The position numbers were made by a program, and so were the translations under genes. DNA of 23,664 bases, from the IMG/VR virus record IMGVR_UViG_3300018080_000596, positions 1 through 23,664 of that record. The stretch is one strand, 5' to 3'. The notes beneath the pieces are model-generated. The model did not search any database and was not told the DNA's origin. It saw nothing but the letters and a program-made list of their open reading frames with translations. This document shows positions 8,401 through 15,767 of this stretch, in pieces; positions within the stretch are counted from its first letter, which is position 1, and the number at the start of each line of letters is the position of its first letter. Origin of the DNA: a virus.

Positions 8401-9025
8401 GTGCGGTAGCAGATGATACGTTTTTAGCTGATTCTAAGAATCCTTGGAATGATGCAGTACCGCCTTTATCAACATAGTTCTCATATTCAGCGAACGATTG
8501 CTTTATTAGCGTTGGAAGTGCAAGCATTCCTGCTCCACCACCTATAATTCCACCTACACCTGCGCCACCCACTGTACCAGCGCCAGGTATAACAGATCCT
8601 GCAACGCCTCCAATAACCCCACCAATTGGAGTACCGATAGATTGACCTAATTGCATAACTGGAAGATCACCAAGAACCTCACCAGCCATCCTAAGATAAT
8701 GATCTACCCATCCACTTTCTTCTTCAGGAAGATCATCCTTAAGGCCCCAAATATGTTTTATAGGTTTACCAGTTGCACTTTTAAGCCAGCCTTTCCTAAA
8801 AGATTGATACATAGATGCAGTTTTTGGATTAGACTTTACATTATTCTCGGCCATATTATAGAAATCATTTTCTGAAAATCCAGTAGCCTTTGGTGACTGC
8901 TTAGTTGATGTACGAGGTTTTGCCATATTCATAAAATCATTTTCTGATATAGTTGGTGCAGCTTTCCTAGAAGGCCTTATACTAGCTGATCCACCTGCTA
9001 ACTTGAGAAATTCAGATTCTGTCAT
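5441..9025 (-). CDS. Large internal virion (ejection-type / polyvalent) protein, 1194 aa
   Basis: ATG at 9025 has AAGGA 6 nt upstream; the site overlaps the start of the spacer after the neighbour. The N-terminus carries three short motifs, TESEFLKLA (2-10), SENDFMNMA (27-35) and SENDFYNMA (51-59). Residues ~127-168 are a glycine-zipper hydrophobic segment (GGVIGGVAGSVIPGAG and GGIIGGGAG) able to insert in membranes. A long Lys-rich helical body follows, with a region around VRIARVAISPFHYATQIEN that resembles the ISPxxxxxN patterns of phage large polyvalent proteins. The C-terminus ends in a run of arginines. Size, position after the nozzle, and lack of enzyme motifs fit a protein packaged in the head and injected with the DNA. 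No lysozyme or polymerase motif was seen. Confidence 0.75.
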   Translation of the reverse strand: MTESEFLKLAGGSASIRPSRKAAPTISENDFMNMAKPRTSTKQSPKATGFSENDFYNMAENNVKSNPKTASMYQSFRKGWLKSATGKPIKHIWGLKDDLPEEESGWVDHYLRMAGEVLGDLPVMQLGQSIGTPIGGVIGGVAGSVIPGAGTVGGAGVGGIIGGGAGMLALPTLIKQSFAEYENYVDKGGTASFQGFLESAKNVSSATAQSGAMGGLFGVAAPALGKSIPILKKIPGVSKILNTKPGFYLANKGAQLGALTGSRGVVESIAEGKIKLPTAEQVGDDAALLFGMDLMHAAGRKAKAYTKPIIGKPKTSIETATQKAAEQARFETASKLAKKIVPESLGGKRLSEYLKGIPESRAKSKKLHGLLKESLGESWKRTAEHNFDWDQKQKAYTQKYGEITAKQGQDIMHWMQKRGNPNVPGDTFGKLNQRMTAEQKGLAKDFTKYFDNMLKENNKNPLLKKINPREAVKEVYLPGYYQESPARVKEVFDRTMSKLKIKNPAANSKTFLTLADAMEKGGLTPKYSNPFDLVKKYGQQQLRIQADTKLLSEVRDLQNLEGNKFIVHPESEAQKAEYVKKGYKRFDDPLLKAVPQKDGSFKYQSKPAYVSPEFASEMAGVFTQKGMSAPDAWYWKAFDRANQFVRIARVAISPFHYATQIENIAGQLGLKKSLRLVDLMNQGKMLGENRQAVSKAAESGLQVKPIESLRLKKGSNMLEKGLEYFLGQTPPGASKGPLSLKKIQRGMGYLHQEFIPNAKRVAFHEISNAQVEMFEKTHGRKASTAEAKKINSIVAEQINNVFGGQNWETSKFFKTARSRKLMRRVIAYPDWTISNIKQAMGAFKPGLAGQIGRRYMARYLFNNVVRASLMRAFMGSIYQKEDKSVGFDPSRGLKELGNVKMGEGGLPMIRSMMSWKIPQIDIKYGPNKSDVVQFGRHPDGTIMESHLGKQFLELGGYVSGLDKLVSTMYNKSTPAIQEIWKQLANSTPSEYGSFAVDATRKGGKMVAWQGEKGFKQIGRRALETAKGVLPFSVRGGMKQWIASAFGTFPISKETSLFKATPAIENALKDPNKDRGERKLNAIREKLKDNRVFDDDINRRIGSVRGQLFRDKYSSRVDKIMKIENPLRRERHIKVLKKQMLSDRLEPSQQSVNNIFTTAIKRLKREGEFTKDYAKSLLEERKSRRRRRPRRARRS

Positions 9026-9034
9026 AACGATTCC

Positions 9035-9904
9035 TTATTTTGAAATATTAAATCCATATGAACGAGCTAATCTTAATGCTTTCTGCATGTCACCACCAGC
9101 CTCATCAGCAAAATATTTAACCATATCTGGAGTTAGCTTGTCACTTAATATAATTTTTTGAGACTTTTTATCTACACCTAACATATCCAACATCTTCTTT
9201 GCTTCTTTTTTGTTCACATCTTTAGATTGAAACCCTTCTTGAAACAGACTCTTCAATTCTTTAACATGCTCAGGATCAGTCTTTGAGAATTCCATTGGAT
9301 TAGGTGCAGCTTGCTGCTGTTGCTGCATTAACGCTTGTTGTTGATCTTGAGTTGGTGTAGCCGCTCCTAATGGTTCTTGTGGTTGCATAGGTTGCGGTTG
9401 CTGAGCTGGAGACATCCCCAAAGATTCACCAATAGTTTGCTGATTTGGATTCCTTAAATCTTGTTGCCATTGTTGCTGAGCCATACTTGGAATAGCTGCC
9501 GTACCTGCTTGGTATTCTGGGTTATCTAGCGCCTCACTTAACATATCTCGACCTGATCTTGCTATAACGTCAGCATCACTCTTTGAGTATCCACGCCCTT
9601 GTAGTACAGCAGAAATATTATTCAATTTAGCTTCCTCTTTATCCATCTTGCCCTTTGCTACCATTCTAGACTGGGAATACCTCAAAAAATCACTAAGATA
9701 GTTTTGCGGTAACCGCGCCAATGCTTTAGATTCTTTCTCACTATAACCTTGAGTCTTAAGCGCCTCTGATATTGTCTTCTCCTGTTCTTTTTTTTGCTTT
9801 TGTTTTATTTTATATGCCCCATATAATCCTAACCCTTCAACAAGAGTGTTTCCTATTTGCGCTCCAGCAGATTGATTAGTTCTAGGTATAACTTGTATAG
9901 CCAT
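9035..9904 (-). CDS. Internal virion protein with duplicated helical unit and Gln-rich linker, 289 aa
   Basis: ATG at 9904 has AAGGAG 6 nt upstream. The N-terminus has a short glycine-containing segment (EGLGLYGAYKI) and a lysine-rich helix. Two ~32-residue units follow at ~44-75 and ~96-126, each with the pattern (S)xxLxxxGYSxxxAxxxARxxxxxLSxxL. Residues ~150-205 are a low-complexity Gln/Pro region. The C-terminal ~80 residues are helical and end in ALRLARSYGFNISK, which may be a third relative of the unit. It sits between two other internal proteins, matching the three-gene ejection module of P22-like phages in position, though no sequence identity to a named protein is claimed. Confidence 0.65.
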   Translation of the reverse strand: MAIQVIPRTNQSAGAQIGNTLVEGLGLYGAYKIKQKQKKEQEKTISEALKTQGYSEKESKALARLPQNYLSDFLRYSQSRMVAKGKMDKEEAKLNNISAVLQGRGYSKSDADVIARSGRDMLSEALDNPEYQAGTAAIPSMAQQQWQQDLRNPNQQTIGESLGMSPAQQPQPMQPQEPLGAATPTQDQQQALMQQQQQAAPNPMEFSKTDPEHVKELKSLFQEGFQSKDVNKKEAKKMLDMLGVDKKSQKIILSDKLTPDMVKYFADEAGGDMQKALRLARSYGFNISK

Positions 9905-9919
9905 TTTTTCTCCTTAAGT

Positions 9920-10681
9920 TCACATTCCACCAACATATGCTTTAGCTAACATCTTCGCAACATCACCAGCCTGACCATACAGTCCTTGAGTCGCAGGCCT
10001 AATAACTGGTTGAAATGATGGCTGCATTGCAAATCCACCCAATGCCCTCAAATCTGGACGCTGACGCTGTTGAATCTGTGACAGCAAATCAGATCGCTGA
10101 AGACTTTGAATCGCTTGATTCATCCTAAATTGACCGCCCTGGAACTGTGTTGCAGCTGCACCTAGTTGACCCTGAAGCCCAATATTTTGTTGCTGAGTCT
10201 CAAGGCCACCCCTATCAAGATTATACTGAGACTTCATTTGCTCACCAAGTGCTGACAAATTTCCCGTAAGATCAGCTCTTGCTCTACCTAAAGTTGCTGC
10301 AAATCCAGGAGAGGTAAGCGCACCTTTACCCATAGATGAAAACCGTTCTGCCAGTGCTGGCACATCCTGTGTCTGGAACTTTCTTTCAGCTGCCGCCTTC
10401 ATAGCATCTATATCTATATCTGGTAACTCTCTAAACTGTGGCTGCTGAATTTGAGGAAAGCCACCAGGCATTAACTGCTCAGTTGTTGGAATCTCCTGCA
10501 CAGGTATTTCTTCTGGTTTGTCTGTAAAGGCCTCCTCAAAGTAATCAATTAATTTTTCCTGTGTTTTAAATTGCTTTCCTGTCATTGTTTGAATCTTTTG
10601 AAGCGATTCTGGTTTACCAAATATCACTTCACCTATCCTACGAAAGAACCTTCTTAGCCTTCCTGGCCTTTTTCTAGACAT
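9920..10681 (-). CDS. Internal virion / ejection-type protein, Gln-rich helical, 253 aa
   Basis: ATG at 10681 has GGAG 5 nt upstream. The N-terminus is strongly basic (MSRKRPGRLRRFFRRIGEVI), a potential membrane- or DNA-contacting amphipathic helix. A Pro/Gln-rich linker (~55-90) leads to a long alpha-helical region with ERKFQTQDVPALAERFSSMG and many Gln (residues ~95-210), then a C-terminus with GLYGQAGDVAKMLAKAY. It is the first gene of a minus-strand set with the 289-aa and 1194-aa proteins (spacings 15 and 9 nt). Composition and context fit a pilot or ejection protein. No enzymatic motif is visible. Confidence 0.65.
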   Translation of the reverse strand: MSRKRPGRLRRFFRRIGEVIFGKPESLQKIQTMTGKQFKTQEKLIDYFEEAFTDKPEEIPVQEIPTTEQLMPGGFPQIQQPQFRELPDIDIDAMKAAAERKFQTQDVPALAERFSSMGKGALTSPGFAATLGRARADLTGNLSALGEQMKSQYNLDRGGLETQQQNIGLQGQLGAAATQFQGGQFRMNQAIQSLQRSDLLSQIQQRQRPDLRALGGFAMQPSFQPVIRPATQGLYGQAGDVAKMLAKAYVGGM

Positions 10682-10772
10682 AATATCTCCAACATTAGTT
10701 ATAAATTAATACAAATAACCGCTAAGATAATCCTAGACTTTGTTATTTTGTTTTTCAAAAAGAGGTGCACTA

Positions 10773-11318
10773 ATGGCAATAAATACAGATAGAGGATCAT
10801 TTTTACCAATATCTCCAATTGTTGATCCAGGATTTATACAAAAAATGGATGTTAATGGACGAGAGTTTAAAGAATTAATCGTAGAATTGAGAAAGGCAAT
10901 AAGAGAAGTAATAACAGTACTCAATAAAAAAACGACTGGTAGACATGAGTTAACCGAGTTTGTTACTGGCTCAACATACTTTTCAGACCCAACACTTAAC
11001 TCTACTACTCCACGATTTCCTACTCCAAGACAAGAGTTTTTAATTACAGTAAATTTTGGAGCACTACCAAATACTGCATCAAAATCAGTTGCACATGGAA
11101 TAATATTCCCAAGTCCAAACACATTAAAATTTGTTCATATACATGCTACTGCAAACGACCTAACTGCACCTGCAGCACTAGAAATACCTTATTCTTCACC
11201 AGTTTTAGTTAATAATATTGCCATAGATGTAGATGGAACTAATGTAACTATAACAACAGGGAGCGACAGGACAGCTTTTACAGAATGCTACGTTGTGTTA
11301 AAATATATCAAAGATTAA
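10773..11318 (+). CDS. Virion appendage / fibre-type protein on the plus strand, 181 aa
   Basis: The likely start is ATG 10773, with AGAGG 8 nt upstream; an in-frame ATG 33 nt earlier lacks a site. Residues ~25-55 form a helix (NGREFKELIVELRKAIREVI), followed by a beta-rich part that includes ITVNFGALPNTASKSVAHGI and ends TECYVVLKYIKD. I recognise this as a type of small protein found with fibre and tail genes in environmental podovirus-like genomes (helical stalk, then a beta sandwich). It runs against its neighbours, divergent from the 253-aa gene and convergent with the nozzle. Plus-strand placement suggests separate timing or a recent insertion. Role as a host-contact appendage is inferred. 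Confidence 0.7.
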   Translation: MAINTDRGSFLPISPIVDPGFIQKMDVNGREFKELIVELRKAIREVITVLNKKTTGRHELTEFVTGSTYFSDPTLNSTTPRFPTPRQEFLITVNFGALPNTASKSVAHGIIFPSPNTLKFVHIHATANDLTAPAALEIPYSSPVLVNNIAIDVDGTNVTITTGSDRTAFTECYVVLKYIKD

Positions 11319-11337
11319 AATTGCTCTCCTTTTTTCG

Positions 11338-11359
11338 CTGCGTCGCTTTTGTGGCGCAG
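11338..11359. terminator. Hairpin between convergent genes, possible bidirectional terminator
   Basis: A 9-bp stem (CTGCGTCGC / GTGGCGCAG, two G-T wobbles) with a TTTT loop fills the 44-bp gap between the plus-strand appendage gene and the nozzle stop. It lacks a good T-run on either side (plus: TGTTTAAT), so it may be a weak terminator or an mRNA 3'-end stabiliser. Confidence 0.45.
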
Positions 11360-11362
11360 TGT

Positions 11363-13549
11363 TTAATATTCTTCTATAGGCGATGCATGAAATAATATCG
11401 CATGTAAAGTAAAGCCCTCAGATGTTATATTCACATCCCTCATTTGGTCATCATTCCAATACAATCTCAACTGTATGTTTTCACCTTGCGCCTGAGTATA
11501 GACACCATGCCAGAACCTCTTCTGGGAAGCTTCCATTGGTCTTAAAGAAAAAGGAGATAACTCTAAAACCGAAGTTCCCAGAATGGCTCCAGTAGCAAGA
11601 CCGTCGTCTCGCAATGATATCCCAGAAGCAGACGGAATATAATCTACAGTAATCTCACTATCATCAACCTTATCAACAAAAAAATCAGCCTTATTTATAC
11701 TTGATTGTATGCCTGCACCAGTATAGAAATTAAATCTTTTTGTTTTTATATCAATTTGACTAACACGAGTTATTGTTCCTTCGCCAGTGTATGTACCAGT
11801 GACTTCAGGAGCAAGATCTATAGTAAACGTATCAGTAGTTAAAACATTTACCTTAAAATTTTGATCATTAAGCTCTGTTATACCTTTACATCCGCGTATA
11901 AATATCCAATCTCCGGATTGAAAGTTATGATTTATTGCTGTAATTGTTACAACTCCAGAGGATTCTGTTATATTTGTAATCTGTAAAGATTGAGCATTAA
12001 AGGTAATATCTGGTGAGGTTATAAATGTAAAGCCTTCTTGGTTTCCTGCTAATGGTGTCCTATATGCCTCTTCAAACATATATGAATCCCATGACGTATC
12101 ATACGTTTCCCACGGAAGATCCATATCTTGCCATTGCTTATCATCACTATAATAATAATATCCAAAAGTAGTAATACTATCATCAAAGAATGCCCAGCTA
12201 TTAGATCTATAATTATAGGCTAAAATTCTAGTTGGATATTTAGAGCTTCCTGTTCTTCCAGGGATTGTCCAATATACCATCTCAGCTCTATAGTCTCTTA
12301 TGCCATGAACGCGAGATGGGCCATCATCATCATTGTGGAACTTAAATACTTCATCAGGTATCTTAGCATCTATACGCTCTACATTGTATCCGTTACAGGC
12401 ATGTATTCCGTTCTCACCTACAGCTAGTATTGCTGAGTCAAACGCAACTGCGGAAAATGTAGATTCTGCACCAAGTTCTATATTTATTTCACGCCATGCA
12501 AATGGTAGTACCTCATTAGAAGTGTATATCAGTTCCCATGTACTACGCTCAAAGAAAACAATTAGTCTATCCTTAAACTCGTATGCACTTACAATCGCCT
12601 CTTGAGTAGGGCAATCAACAAATCCACCATTCCCATTAGGCTGTTCAATGAATGCATCAGCTGCAAGAGGGCTACCTATATGTGAGTAGCGACAACGGTT
12701 AGAGAATATTTTACTATTTGCTCCACCAACTTGCTCTAAAGTATTCAAAAGTAAGAGCCTATCATGAAATTGCACCATAATCTTACAAGACTCAATAGTG
12801 TCGGTTCCGCCAGCTATGAAGTCAGGATTAAATGATGTCCAGTTAGTGCCATCATAATAACGCATTTGATCAGCTCTAACATAATTAGTAGTAAATAAAA
12901 GACGTATATCTGGAGTTACCCCTCTATATGTAATACTCCAGAAAAAATCTTTATCATCACCTGACCATTGAGCATCTCCTGGAACAGTCTCGCCATCAAG
13001 CCTTTCCCATGCATTGGAGGATATCTCATATGCAAATCTAGTGTCAAATGCATAAGTAGGCTCATCATTTATAGCTGCAGACTCATAGTTCGCAAAGCCC
13101 ATGACGGGCAACGCAGGATAGAAATAAACATCAGTAGCCGCCAATGACCCTTGAATGTCATATGCGCCAGTACCCGTGTTAAATGTATAAGTAGTTGCTG
13201 TTGAGCTTGTAGTCAACATATCTGCGGCACCAGCGGTTACTACCGTGAAAAACTCGTCACCAATAGTAAACAACTGTCCCACTGCTCCAATGCTGACTGC
13301 ACCGCCAGGAACAGTTCCTGCTAGATCGCCTGAACCGTTTGTTGTTCCAACCTTTATCCTTAAGCGTGATTGATCTTGATTAAAACCAAAAAAGCCACCT
13401 GTACCAACAGCACCAAATCTTTTCCTTACTCTGCCCCTATAGATATATGCATTCTTTAATTCAGCGAAAGCAGTATCTGGAATTAGCCATGGCTTAAGGT
13501 CTTTCTGTAAGCCACCATCAAATGGTGCTATGAGAAACTTATCAGCCAT
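11363..13549 (-). CDS. Tail nozzle / P22 gp10-like stabilisation protein, 728 aa
   Basis: ATG at 13549 lies 1 nt from the previous stop (TAATATG) with AGGGA inside the upstream gene end. The N-terminus FLIAPFDGGLQKDLKPWLIP, then FAELKNAYIYRGRVRKRFG, is characteristic of the large tail-tube/nozzle proteins that plug the portal in P22-like and related podoviruses. Middle residues (~250-460) contain repeated aromatic beta-blade-like segments (LIVFFERSTWELIYTSNEVL, SNSWAFFDDSITTFGYYYY), consistent with a beta-propeller. Residues ~525-600 contain an FCCH-like insertion (NHNFQSGDWIFIRGCKGITEL). At 728 aa it is longer than P22 gp10, which the insertion partly explains. Works with the adaptor and portal to close the DNA channel. 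Confidence 0.8.
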   Translation of the reverse strand: MADKFLIAPFDGGLQKDLKPWLIPDTAFAELKNAYIYRGRVRKRFGAVGTGGFFGFNQDQSRLRIKVGTTNGSGDLAGTVPGGAVSIGAVGQLFTIGDEFFTVVTAGAADMLTTSSTATTYTFNTGTGAYDIQGSLAATDVYFYPALPVMGFANYESAAINDEPTYAFDTRFAYEISSNAWERLDGETVPGDAQWSGDDKDFFWSITYRGVTPDIRLLFTTNYVRADQMRYYDGTNWTSFNPDFIAGGTDTIESCKIMVQFHDRLLLLNTLEQVGGANSKIFSNRCRYSHIGSPLAADAFIEQPNGNGGFVDCPTQEAIVSAYEFKDRLIVFFERSTWELIYTSNEVLPFAWREINIELGAESTFSAVAFDSAILAVGENGIHACNGYNVERIDAKIPDEVFKFHNDDDGPSRVHGIRDYRAEMVYWTIPGRTGSSKYPTRILAYNYRSNSWAFFDDSITTFGYYYYSDDKQWQDMDLPWETYDTSWDSYMFEEAYRTPLAGNQEGFTFITSPDITFNAQSLQITNITESSGVVTITAINHNFQSGDWIFIRGCKGITELNDQNFKVNVLTTDTFTIDLAPEVTGTYTGEGTITRVSQIDIKTKRFNFYTGAGIQSSINKADFFVDKVDDSEITVDYIPSASGISLRDDGLATGAILGTSVLELSPFSLRPMEASQKRFWHGVYTQAQGENIQLRLYWNDDQMRDVNITSEGFTLHAILFHASPIEEY

Positions 13550-13550
13550 A

Positions 13551-14132
13551 TTAAATCCCTATAACAAGATATTCAAATCCAACGGTAGCTGAGCCTGTAG
13601 TAGACCTATTAGAAGCATAAACACGTATCGTTCCTGGAAGTGTAAACGAAGTTGCCCTTATTGATTTATCAACATCAGTAGTAAGCGCATCCGCTACTGT
13701 TAGTTGTACACTATATATAGCAGTAAATGCAGGTATAGTTGCAGCGACTGGCAACACAAATGTATCATCTCCTGTTCCACTATCCGAGCCCCACTTTATA
13801 AGTATCCCAGAAGGCAACCTAGTCCATCCAGTTGCTGCTCTTGTAGCTGAAGTAAACTCATATACTGTGCCATCACCACGCTGTACAAATAGCTCTGGAA
13901 CAGAAGTTAAGGCTGATTGTTTAGCGTAAAGTTGCATTTCTGTTAATACTGCTCCTGGATCAGCAGCTTGTTCCGGGAATGATATATGAGTATGCTTTCC
14001 CTCATCCGCAAGATCAAAAGTATAATGATTTATATCAAACGCAGACTTGATAGCCGCAAAGTTATTAAGAATATCGTTTTGAGAATCTCTAAGCTTATCT
14101 GTTGGTTGTGGAATCGAGTTTTTATATGACAT
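13551..14132 (-). CDS. Short tail fibre / appendage protein, 193 aa
   Basis: ATG at 14132 has AGGAG 9 nt upstream. The N-terminal helix (TDKLRDSQNDILNNFAAIKS) is followed by a segment DEGKHTHISFPEQAADPG, which is typical of small fibre proteins encoded beside the adaptor and nozzle in environmental podovirus-like phages. The C-terminal ~90 residues (GWTRLPSGILIKWGSDSGTG, then VLPVAATIPAF) form a beta-rich domain like fibre tips of gp53/receptor-binding type. Packed between adaptor and nozzle with a 1-nt gap to the nozzle. Probably a tail appendage attached at the adaptor/nozzle junction. Confidence 0.75.
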   Translation of the reverse strand: MSYKNSIPQPTDKLRDSQNDILNNFAAIKSAFDINHYTFDLADEGKHTHISFPEQAADPGAVLTEMQLYAKQSALTSVPELFVQRGDGTVYEFTSATRAATGWTRLPSGILIKWGSDSGTGDDTFVLPVAATIPAFTAIYSVQLTVADALTTDVDKSIRATSFTLPGTIRVYASNRSTTGSATVGFEYLVIGI

Positions 14133-14143
14133 TTTTTAATCTC

Positions 14144-15109
14144 CTATCTACTAAATGGAGATCGATTTAATGCGACCCCACTATTAAATACTGTATTGAC
14201 CTTACTCCTAGATTGCTGATTAACGTTTCTTCTGTTAACCAGTATCTCTTGTTTTTTAAATTCAGGCATCAATAGCGCCACACTGTCTATATCCATTCTA
14301 TCCTGATAAACCTTAATGGCTGCACCATGTGCTATATACTGAGACCACTGATCTAAGTCAGGGCTCTGACTGTTGCTCAATAACTCTGTTGGCAGCTTAA
14401 ATGCTTCTATATCTACACGATATGCCTGATCAGGTACTGGTCTAACATAGAACTTATTATTGAAATACAGAAGAGCTTGAGGTTTAGACGCTAGATACGG
14501 TCTTGTTTGGCTATTTATTGCTACACCAGATGCAGGAGCTACGGAAAAGTCTAAATCATATTCACCGGTTACATAGTTTATTGTACCAATTCCAGACCCA
14601 CCAAGTAGTGCCGTTGTTCCAGCGCCACCAACAAAGTCATGCAATTCCAAACTATTATTATTTGCATCTATTGAACTAAATAAATTGTTGTTCTTTAATA
14701 TTGGAAATGAGGCAAGCGTGCCACTAAAGTTAGTAGTAAGCCCATCGCCATAAGCCAAAAAATTAAGAGTTGTTTCATATGGATATGCTGCATAAAAATC
14801 TTCCCTGTTTTGATAAAATGGTACTAGTTGTCCTGCTATATATACTGGTGCTTCAAACGTAGTATATTTATTCTTGAAGTCATCTAGTTGTGTTGCTGGG
14901 TTATCGCTATCATACTCATCTACATAAGGTTCAGTATAGAATGTGAAAGTTGTTTTATTTGAAAACAAATATAAGTTTTCAGGCATATCAAAAAGGATAA
15001 ATGTGTTTATATATTCATCTATTTCTGTGTCTGTTATCTGTGCTGGTGACTGACTTCTTGTTAGCCTTCTTACTTTTATCCGTATTGCTTCTAGACTAGA
15101 ATCTGCCAT
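14144..15109 (-). CDS. Head-to-tail adaptor (connector/ring) protein, 321 aa
   Basis: ATG at 15109 has AGGGAG 4 nt upstream. The N-terminus SSLEAIRIKVRRLTRSQSPA followed by QITDTEIDEYIN is the usual opening of the helical adaptor that docks on the portal in P22-like phages. The C-terminal ~90 residues are helical again (LDQWSQYIAHGAAIKVYQDR, then MPEFKKQEILVNRR). Between them, residues ~60-215 form a beta-rich insertion. Genes on either side (head protein, fibre, nozzle) fit this role. The exact family membership is inferred from pattern recognition. Confidence 0.7.
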   Translation of the reverse strand: MADSSLEAIRIKVRRLTRSQSPAQITDTEIDEYINTFILFDMPENLYLFSNKTTFTFYTEPYVDEYDSDNPATQLDDFKNKYTTFEAPVYIAGQLVPFYQNREDFYAAYPYETTLNFLAYGDGLTTNFSGTLASFPILKNNNLFSSIDANNNSLELHDFVGGAGTTALLGGSGIGTINYVTGEYDLDFSVAPASGVAINSQTRPYLASKPQALLYFNNKFYVRPVPDQAYRVDIEAFKLPTELLSNSQSPDLDQWSQYIAHGAAIKVYQDRMDIDSVALLMPEFKKQEILVNRRNVNQQSRSKVNTVFNSGVALNRSPFSR

Positions 15110-15185
15110 CTTTCTCCCTATCTATTTAATTTTTAATAATAAATTAATAGCGCAGACATCAAATGCCAGATTCTATTAATTTAAA

Positions 15186-15722
15186 CTATCTAGCATTCTT
15201 AGGAGCATAACCCCTTGATATCTTACTCATATCTACATCTTCACCAAAATCATCTCTCTCAAATGAGTATCGATTTGATATAACAGCTGAACGCCTAACT
15301 GGATTCTCTAAATCAGTTGATCCTGGATATGATACAAATTTACCACTATCTCTAAGATGTGTAGCCACTCCACGAGGAAGCGCATAACGATGTCCATCAA
15401 TAAGCATAAATTTTTCAACTGGATCACCATCCCACTTATGGAAGTCAAACTTTATATGGCCACCTTCAACATCATGATTCCTAAAGGTACCAACTACTAG
15501 CTCTCTATCTCTTAAGCGTAGTCTTTCCATTTTAGTTACAGTGTTTTCTGGTGCAGGAGGCGCTTTAATTTTAACCTTCTCCTTCTCTTCGAGCTTAGAC
15601 TCTAAGGCTTGAATCTTTTCTAAAAGACTCTTCATGGTTGGTTGCTTATATTTAGGCTTTATAGTTTTTGTTTCTATTTGTGGTTTTTCAATGTTTTTTT
15701 CTACTGTTTTATTTTCTGGCAT
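15186..15722 (-). CDS. Head-associated conserved protein, 178 aa
   Basis: The start chosen is ATG 15722 (MPENKTVEKN), because GGAG lies 7 nt upstream; a longer frame begins at 15749 but has no site and crosses a strong hairpin. Residues 1-75 are charged and coiled-coil-like (SLLEKIQALESKLEEKEKVK) with a Pro/Ala linker. Residues ~85-145 form a compact domain (RDRELVVGTFRNHDVEGGHI, then DGDPVEKFMLIDGHRYALP and GVATHLRDSG) that recurs beside capsid genes in uncultured podovirus-like phages. The C-terminus is basic. Function unknown; head completion or capsid decoration are the best guesses from its place between head and adaptor genes. Confidence 0.75.
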   Translation of the reverse strand: MPENKTVEKNIEKPQIETKTIKPKYKQPTMKSLLEKIQALESKLEEKEKVKIKAPPAPENTVTKMERLRLRDRELVVGTFRNHDVEGGHIKFDFHKWDGDPVEKFMLIDGHRYALPRGVATHLRDSGKFVSYPGSTDLENPVRRSAVISNRYSFERDDFGEDVDMSKISRGYAPKNAR

Positions 15723-15739
15723 TCTATTACTCCAAAGTG

Positions 15740-15760
15740 AGGGAGGCAAAAAGCCTCCCT
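15740..15760. terminator. Strong hairpin between head-protein genes (attenuator or processing site)
   Basis: A perfect 8-bp stem (AGGGAGGC / GCCTCCCT) with a 5-nt loop lies 8 nt past the stop of the 321-aa head protein. On the minus strand no T-run follows immediately (CACTTTGG), so full termination is doubtful. It may attenuate transcription or protect the abundant capsid mRNA 3' end. Confidence 0.55.
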
Positions 15761-15767
15761 GTCCATA

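Noticed and set aside
10733-11122. 129-aa minus-strand frame
   Set aside because: It is antisense to the plus-strand appendage gene, which has a proper ribosome site and a recognisable protein type.
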